Part shown: positions 59,558 through 64,000 of the stretch, in pieces | Layout: every line of letters begins with the position of its first letter | Position numbering within the stretch: position 1 is the first letter of the stretch | Source of the DNA: Bacillus_BA songklensis | GTDB taxonomy: Bacteria; Bacillota; Bacilli; Bacillales; Bacillaceae_H | Length of the DNA stretch: 64,000 nucleotides | NCBI RefSeq assembly: GCF_042649685.1 | Contig: NZ_JBHRZT010000052.1 | Coordinates: 372,001 to 436,000, forward strand | Direction: 5' to 3' | Program-made: the position numbers and the translations under genes | Notes under the pieces: generated by a model | Seen by the model: only the letters and a program-made list of their open reading frames with translations | Databases searched by the model: none | Told to the model about the DNA's origin: nothing

Positions 59558-60520
59558 TTGTATAAAGAAAAAACAATACCCGTTTATGTAAAATCCATTC
59601 ATAAGGAAACTCCACTCGTTAAATGCTTTACGTTAGCTCCAGTTGATGGAACCGTTCTTCCAGCTTTTAGCGGAGGATCTCACATTACTGCATATATTGA
59701 AGGAAGTGATGGCTTAATAGAAAGGCAATATTCTTTAACGAATCACCCTGACCATACTGGCGGCTACCAAATTGCAATTCGATTAAGCGATACATCGAAA
59801 GGTGGTTCTCTCTATTGGCATCATCATGTAAAAGTGGGCGACAAGTTACAGATTAGTTATCCCAAAAACCACTTTCCGTTAAGCTTTAAGGCGAAGCACC
59901 ATGTGTTTTATGCAGGCGGAATCGGAATTACGCCATTTTTATCAATGATGGCTGAGTTAAAGGATAGAGGAGCTTCATTTGAACTGCATTATGCATCTAA
60001 ATCAAGGGAATTCTGTGCTTTTTACAACTTTTTAAAAGAAAACTATTCTAAGCAATGCTATTTTTATTTTTCGCAAGAGAGAAAATCCAAGCGAATAAGT
60101 AAAAGTACACTCCTTCACCATTCTATAGGAACACACGTCTATTTTTGCGGAACGGAATCTTTTATTTCTAACTTTACCGAAGCGGCACTTGAGTTAGGAT
60201 ATCCGAGTTCAAGCGTTCACTTTGAGCGCTTTACGCCTCCTCAACCTAAGAAACTTGCTCCCTTTCAAGTTAAATTAACAAACGGGGTAACAGTAAATGT
60301 CTCTAAAGAACATACCCTATTGGAAGCATTACTCGAAGCAGGGATAAAGGCACCGTATTCTTGCCGAGTTGGACGCTGCGGGACATGTGAACTTAAAGTA
60401 ATAGAGGGAACAATTGATCATTATGATTCATTTTTGAGCGAAGAACAAAAAAATTCCCAAGGCGTTATCTTGACATGCGTGTCACGAGCTAAATCCGATA
60501 AATTGGTCATCGATTTTTAA
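59558..60520 (+). CDS. Ferredoxin-type oxidoreductase (DmmB-like reductase)
   Basis: A PDR/VanB-type reductase of ~320 residues: FAD/FMN domain (GGSHITAYIEG, RQYSLTNHPDHTGGYQIAI), NAD domain (FYAGGIGITPFLSMMAEL) and a C-terminal plant-type [2Fe-2S] domain (YSCRVGRCGTCELK, TCVS). It passes electrons from NAD(P)H to the haem subunit. A TTG start at good distance from AGGGGTGG is preferred; an ATG 11 codons upstream overlaps the previous gene. Confidence 0.88.
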   Translation: MYKEKTIPVYVKSIHKETPLVKCFTLAPVDGTVLPAFSGGSHITAYIEGSDGLIERQYSLTNHPDHTGGYQIAIRLSDTSKGGSLYWHHHVKVGDKLQISYPKNHFPLSFKAKHHVFYAGGIGITPFLSMMAELKDRGASFELHYASKSREFCAFYNFLKENYSKQCYFYFSQERKSKRISKSTLLHHSIGTHVYFCGTESFISNFTEAALELGYPSSSVHFERFTPPQPKKLAPFQVKLTNGVTVNVSKEHTLLEALLEAGIKAPYSCRVGRCGTCELKVIEGTIDHYDSFLSEEQKNSQGVILTCVSRAKSDKLVIDF

Positions 60521-60539
60521 CGAACCTCCGAAAGAATTC

Positions 60540-61082
60540 CCCTTCCTCAAGTGTGTACAGGGTGCAGCCCAATAGGAAGGGGACATTCACTCATAGAACG
60601 ATTAACTGGTTTAAGAAATTTAGCTTGAATAGTAGCAGTCATTTTAATCTACCTGGTTCGACGGGAGTTGCCTCGCATTTAGTCACATCTTATATAGGTA
60701 TTTTCGGTTCCACATTTAGCATTAGCCTTGCTTCGATAAATCACTCCTCGTTCATTCCCAACTTTAGCATTCTTTCATACATCAATCCTGTCACTTTGTG
60801 TTTTTATGTGGCAGGAGAATCGCAGTAAAGAATTATTAAATAAAGAATTGGTCATCTTATAAATTATATAATCACTTAGCGCTCAAAAAAAATGATCTAT
60901 GTCAGAGCATGTGACAATTTAATGGAAGTATAATATAAAATCTCTTATACTTACGCATAATCACCATATTCGAAAATGTAGGAAGGGAGTCACATTTTTT
61001 TAGAATATTAATTTAGTGGAAACGCTTTCATTTTTGGGCGATTGGTGTTAAAATATAATTATCAAAGAGAAGTGAAGGTGTG
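60540..61082. other. Intergenic region after the demethylase operon
   Basis: CCCCTTCCT/AGGAAGGGG form a hairpin at 60540-60583 just after dmmB-like, a likely terminator without T-run. A near-consensus cre site TGGAAACGCTTTCA lies at 61017-61030, ~50 bases before the next gene, suggesting CcpA control. Short frames in 60553-60828 are not credible genes. Confidence 0.5.
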
Positions 61083-61427
61083 ATGGACATGAAAAAACTA
61101 TTTCTGGAAGAGTTAAAATGTATTGTTGAAAGTGAAGTGCCACTTACAGAATACCGAGTAGAACGATTACAAGAAGAATTTGGCCAGAGCCCATTTTTGA
61201 TCAAACAATTTTATCAACTCTTATTAGAAAAACGTCACATTTTACCGTTCATCGATGATGTTGAGGCAGCTGTTTATGATTACATAGTTAGCCGAGAGAT
61301 GGCCCAAGCCAAAACTTTTTATGGTGCAACCATGTTCGTAGCGGAGATGTTCGGGACAACCCAGACTTATGTTAAATGCAAAGTGAATCAATATAGACAA
61401 CCAGCATCTTTAAAACCGAGCGCATAG
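61083..61427 (+). CDS. Hypothetical protein, 114 residues
   Basis: Not recognised. Helical, acidic N-terminal half (KKLFLEELKCIVESEVPLTE, YRVERLQEEFGQ) and a C-terminal part AEMFGTTQTYVKCKVNQYRQ. Start uncertain among GTG, ATG and ATG within nine bases; AAGGTG favours the first ATG. It lies behind a cre-like site, so it may be catabolite-controlled. Confidence 0.5.
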   Translation: MDMKKLFLEELKCIVESEVPLTEYRVERLQEEFGQSPFLIKQFYQLLLEKRHILPFIDDVEAAVYDYIVSREMAQAKTFYGATMFVAEMFGTTQTYVKCKVNQYRQPASLKPSA

Positions 61428-61464
61428 AAGATACTTTTAAATCATTAAACAAGAGAGTTCTAGT

Positions 61465-61510
61465 GGTCAGTCCCCCATTCAAAGTGAAAAAATGGGGCAC
61501 TGACCTTTTT
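61465..61510 (+). terminator. Terminator of the 114-residue gene
   Basis: GGTCAGTCCCCCATT pairs with AATGGGGCACTGACC (two mismatches) followed by TTTTT. Confidence 0.8.
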
Positions 61511-61644
61511 GGCTGTAGGGACATTACGGCTTGAAAAGAGTGTATATTAGCATTAAAAACTAGAACGGCTATAATCTAAGTAACGATAAGAATTTGAGAT
61601 AGGAAAGGTCTTAGGTTCAAAAGGAGACAGAATTATGACTTGAT

Positions 61645-61692
61645 AAAAAGCTGAAATTTCTTGTAAGGCACAAGAAATTTCAGCTTTTTTCT
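61645..61692 (+). terminator. Perfect hairpin with T-run ahead of the formate dehydrogenase gene
   Basis: AAAAAGCTGAAATTTCTTG pairs with CAAGAAATTTCAGCTTTTT. It lies ~200 bases before fdhF with no gene preceding it, so it may be an attenuator of a leader transcript. Confidence 0.75.
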
Positions 61693-61893
61693 TTTTGTTT
61701 ATATCCCTATATTAAATTGAGTGATTTTAGTAAATGAAAAAAATTATGTTTATTTTTGTGGAACAGAGGTATGGGAATAAGGATAAGTGAAAAGGCAAGT
61801 ATCGCAGGTAAATAGATTGATTGCCTGTTCGTTTTCTCTACTATTTACCGGCTATAGCTATTTAAAAGAAATACTAGCGGGGTGAAGTTAAAC

Positions 61894-64000
61894 ATGAAAA
61901 ATGATCTTTTTTCCTTCCGTATCAACGATAAGGAATGCAAAGCGGTTCCCGGGCAGAGCATTCTTGAGGCTGCCAAAGCCCATGATTGTTACATACCGGA
62001 TATTTGTTACCATCCTCAATTGGGCGCCATTCAAACGTGTGATACGTGCCTTGTCGAAGTAGACGGTGAGTTAGTGCGTGCATGTGCTACCCAACCATCA
62101 CCCGGAATGAATATTATTACGAATTCGGATGTGGTGAAAGAAGCACAGCTGGAGTCAATGTCACGCATTCTGGAAAACCATGAGCTGTATTGTACGGTTT
62201 GTGACAATAACAACGGGAATTGCAAAGTGCACAATACCGCAGAACATTTAGAGCTTGAGCATCAGAAGTATGAGTTTAAACCAAAACCGTACCCTGAAGA
62301 TAATTCGCATCCATTCTACCGTTATGACCCTGATCAATGCATTCTCTGCGGCCGCTGCGTAGAGGCGTGCCAGGATTTACAGGTCAATGAGACGCTGACG
62401 ATTGATTGGGGGCGTGAACGTCCGCGTGTCATTTGGGATAACGATGTTCCGATTGATCAATCCTCCTGCGTATCATGCGGTCATTGTGTAACGGCATGTC
62501 CATGCAATGCGTTGATGGAAAAATCGATGTTAGGCGAGGCCGGATATCTGACGGGTATCACAGCTGATGTTCTGGAGCCGATGATTGATTTAACGAAAGA
62601 AGTGGAGCCGGGATACAGAGAAATCTTTATGGTTTCTGAGATGGAAGCCGCCATGCGCAAGTCACGGATTGAACGCACAAAAACGGTCTGTACTTATTGT
62701 GGAGTAGGGTGCAGCTTTGAAGTTTGGACAAAGGACCGCCAAATCTTGAAGATTGAGCCGCAGACGGAAGCGCCAGTAAACGGCATTTCCACCTGTATGA
62801 AAGGAAAATGGGGCTGGGATTTCGTTAATAGTGAAGAGCGATTAACAAAGCCTCTCATCCGAAAAGGCGATACTTTTGTTGAAGCATCCTGGGATGAAGC
62901 CCTTGATTTAATTGCCGAAAAAATGACTGCCATCAAAAAACAATATGGACCGCAGGCAATCGGTTATATTTCCTCTTCCAAATGCAGCAACGAGGAAAAC
63001 TATCTTTTCCAAAAGCTTGCCCGCGGAGTGATGCAAAGCAACAACGTGGATAACTGTTCCCGTTACTGTCAATCACCGGCTACTGCAGGACTTCTTCGCA
63101 CAGTAGGAATCGGCGGTGATTCAGGAACCATGGAAGATATTATTGCTTCTGATCTGATTATCGTGGTAGGTGCCAATCCGGCGGAATCCCATCCTGTTTT
63201 GGCTACACGCATTAAGCGTGCTCATAAGCTTTACGGTCAAAAATTGGTTGTAGTGGATATCCGCAAAAATGAATTGGCCGAACGTGCTGATTTGTATCTT
63301 CATCCTAAACACAGTACTGACCTAATCTTATTATCTGCGGTTACGAAGTACATCATTGACCAGGGATGGGAAGATAAAGAGTTTTTAAGAAACCGGGTAA
63401 ACGGTTTTGAAGAGTACAGGGCTACAGTAGAAAAATTCACACTGGAATATGCAGAAAAAATGACAGGAATCAAAAAAGAAGAAATCATAAAGCTTGCAAC
63501 TATGATCCATGAAGCGAAATCTGCCTGCATCCTCTGGGCGATGGGTGTGACTCAGCATGTGGGCGCAACGGATACAAGTACCGCTATCTCAAATTTATTG
63601 CTCGTTACCGGCAACTACGGCCGTCCGGGTACAGGAGCGTATCCGCTGCGCGGACATAACAACGTACAGGGCGCTTGTGATTTCGGGACTATGCCGGCCT
63701 GGTTCCCGGGATATGAACCGGTACAGGACGAGAAGGTGCGTGCTCGCTATGAGCAGGCGTGGGGAGTCAAGCTTCCGGTAGAACCGGGCTATGATAACCA
63801 CCAGATGGTCGAAGGCATTCATAAAGGAGAGCTCAAAGCGATGTATCTAATGGGTGAGGAGATGGCATTTGTAGATGCTAATTCCAATCATGTAGACAAT
63901 GCGTTTGAAAAGCTGGACTTCTTCGTCGTGCAGGATATTTTCTTTTCAAAAACCGCCCAGTTTGCCGATGTGGTGTTACCGGCAGCTCCGAGTCTCGAAA
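61894..64000 (+). CDS. fdhF: Formate dehydrogenase alpha subunit (NAD-type, YrhE/FdhF-like), 3' end outside window
   Basis: 702 codons are in the window; the family is ~980 residues. Domains in order: [2Fe-2S] ferredoxin-like (~1-80, CYHPQLGAIQTCDTCLVEV), NADH-dehydrogenase-like His-Cys cluster (ELYCTVCDNNNGNCKVH), two [4Fe-4S] sites (CILCGRCVEAC, CVSCGHCVTACPCNA), a molybdopterin [4Fe-4S] start (CTYCGVGC), then the molybdopterin core with active-site NCSRYCQSPA (cysteine, not selenocysteine). It oxidises formate to CO2. AGCGGGGTGAAG precedes the ATG. Confidence 0.95.
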   Translation, partial: MKNDLFSFRINDKECKAVPGQSILEAAKAHDCYIPDICYHPQLGAIQTCDTCLVEVDGELVRACATQPSPGMNIITNSDVVKEAQLESMSRILENHELYCTVCDNNNGNCKVHNTAEHLELEHQKYEFKPKPYPEDNSHPFYRYDPDQCILCGRCVEACQDLQVNETLTIDWGRERPRVIWDNDVPIDQSSCVSCGHCVTACPCNALMEKSMLGEAGYLTGITADVLEPMIDLTKEVEPGYREIFMVSEMEAAMRKSRIERTKTVCTYCGVGCSFEVWTKDRQILKIEPQTEAPVNGISTCMKGKWGWDFVNSEERLTKPLIRKGDTFVEASWDEALDLIAEKMTAIKKQYGPQAIGYISSSKCSNEENYLFQKLARGVMQSNNVDNCSRYCQSPATAGLLRTVGIGGDSGTMEDIIASDLIIVVGANPAESHPVLATRIKRAHKLYGQKLVVVDIRKNELAERADLYLHPKHSTDLILLSAVTKYIIDQGWEDKEFLRNRVNGFEEYRATVEKFTLEYAEKMTGIKKEEIIKLATMIHEAKSACILWAMGVTQHVGATDTSTAISNLLLVTGNYGRPGTGAYPLRGHNNVQGACDFGTMPAWFPGYEPVQDEKVRARYEQAWGVKLPVEPGYDNHQMVEGIHKGELKAMYLMGEEMAFVDANSNHVDNAFEKLDFFVVQDIFFSKTAQFADVVLPAAPSLE

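Noticed and set aside
60553..60828. 91-codon frame after the demethylase operon
   Set aside because: It starts in the terminator hairpin and has no recognisable features on either strand.

Overview
The window is about 64 kb of a moderate-GC, endospore-forming Bacillaceae chromosome. The first ~34 kb keeps the gene order of the Bacillus subtilis yjbH-yjcH region: spxH, yjbI, yjbJ, yjbK, yjbL, yjbM, NAD kinase, yjbO, prpE, mgtE, yjbQ, fabI, cotO, yjcA, spoVIF, yjcD, yjcF, yjcG, yjcH. Many coat and sporulation genes point the same way. Genus cannot be fixed from this alone. Three runs of N (38857-39000, 41627-41636, 49864-49873) show that this is a scaffolded draft.

1-12 kb: stress, redox and signalling genes (SpxH adaptor, truncated globin, CwlQ-type transglycosylase, CYTH protein, small (p)ppGpp synthetase, NAD kinase, pseudouridine synthase, PrpE), a Mg2+ transporter with an antiporter, and fabI behind a clear FapR operator. 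12-20 kb: spore-surface genes (CotO, YjcA, a dTDP-rhamnose-type reductase, a CgeB-like glycosyltransferase, a cysteine-rich protein, small coiled-coil and basic proteins), a TetR/DUF5367 pair and a decayed PHP gene. 20.4-23.8 kb: a compact spoVA operon (YhcN/YlaJ lipoprotein, SpoVAC, SpoVAD, SpoVAEb, DUF1657, DUF421 plus DUF1657) with the gene content of the spoVA2mob operon linked in other bacilli to very heat-resistant spores. 24-35 kb: uppP, small sporulation genes, the YjcD helicase, yjcF-yjcG-yjcH, pgpA-like yutG, an arylamine N-acetyltransferase and tRNA-Val(GAC).

35-50 kb is an accessory island starting just after the tRNA. It holds remnants of an integrase and an HTH gene. It also carries a LacI-controlled sugar locus: regulator, TIM-barrel isomerase, lipoprotein binding protein, Gfo/Idh dehydrogenase, ABC ATPase, permease and a truncated ROK kinase. 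Six near-identical operators (TGTAATCGATTACA type) lie in three duplicated promoter modules. Further on are an ABM monooxygenase, a TudS/DUF523 protein, a frameshifted pentapeptide-repeat gene, a lone serine resolvase and an IS630-type remnant. A 209-bp inverted repeat, identical wherever it can be read, bounds 38.0-49.9 kb, and a ~100-bp direct repeat lies outside it at 36.4 and 50.0 kb.

50-64 kb is catabolic: an aliphatic amidase, an Na+/solute symporter with a small membrane partner, a LysR regulator divergent from a gentisate-dioxygenase-like bicupin, a DUF1450 protein, cysK, a three-gene haem-dependent oxidative N-demethylase (HODM/Dmm-type) operon and the 5' two thirds of an NAD-type formate dehydrogenase. 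Since amine demethylation releases formaldehyde, which cells commonly oxidise to formate, the last two units may be linked functionally.

Several families of short dispersed repeats lie between genes. The best supported is a ~125-bp element with four copies and one internally deleted copy. I saw no CRISPR array, rRNA or complete insertion sequence.
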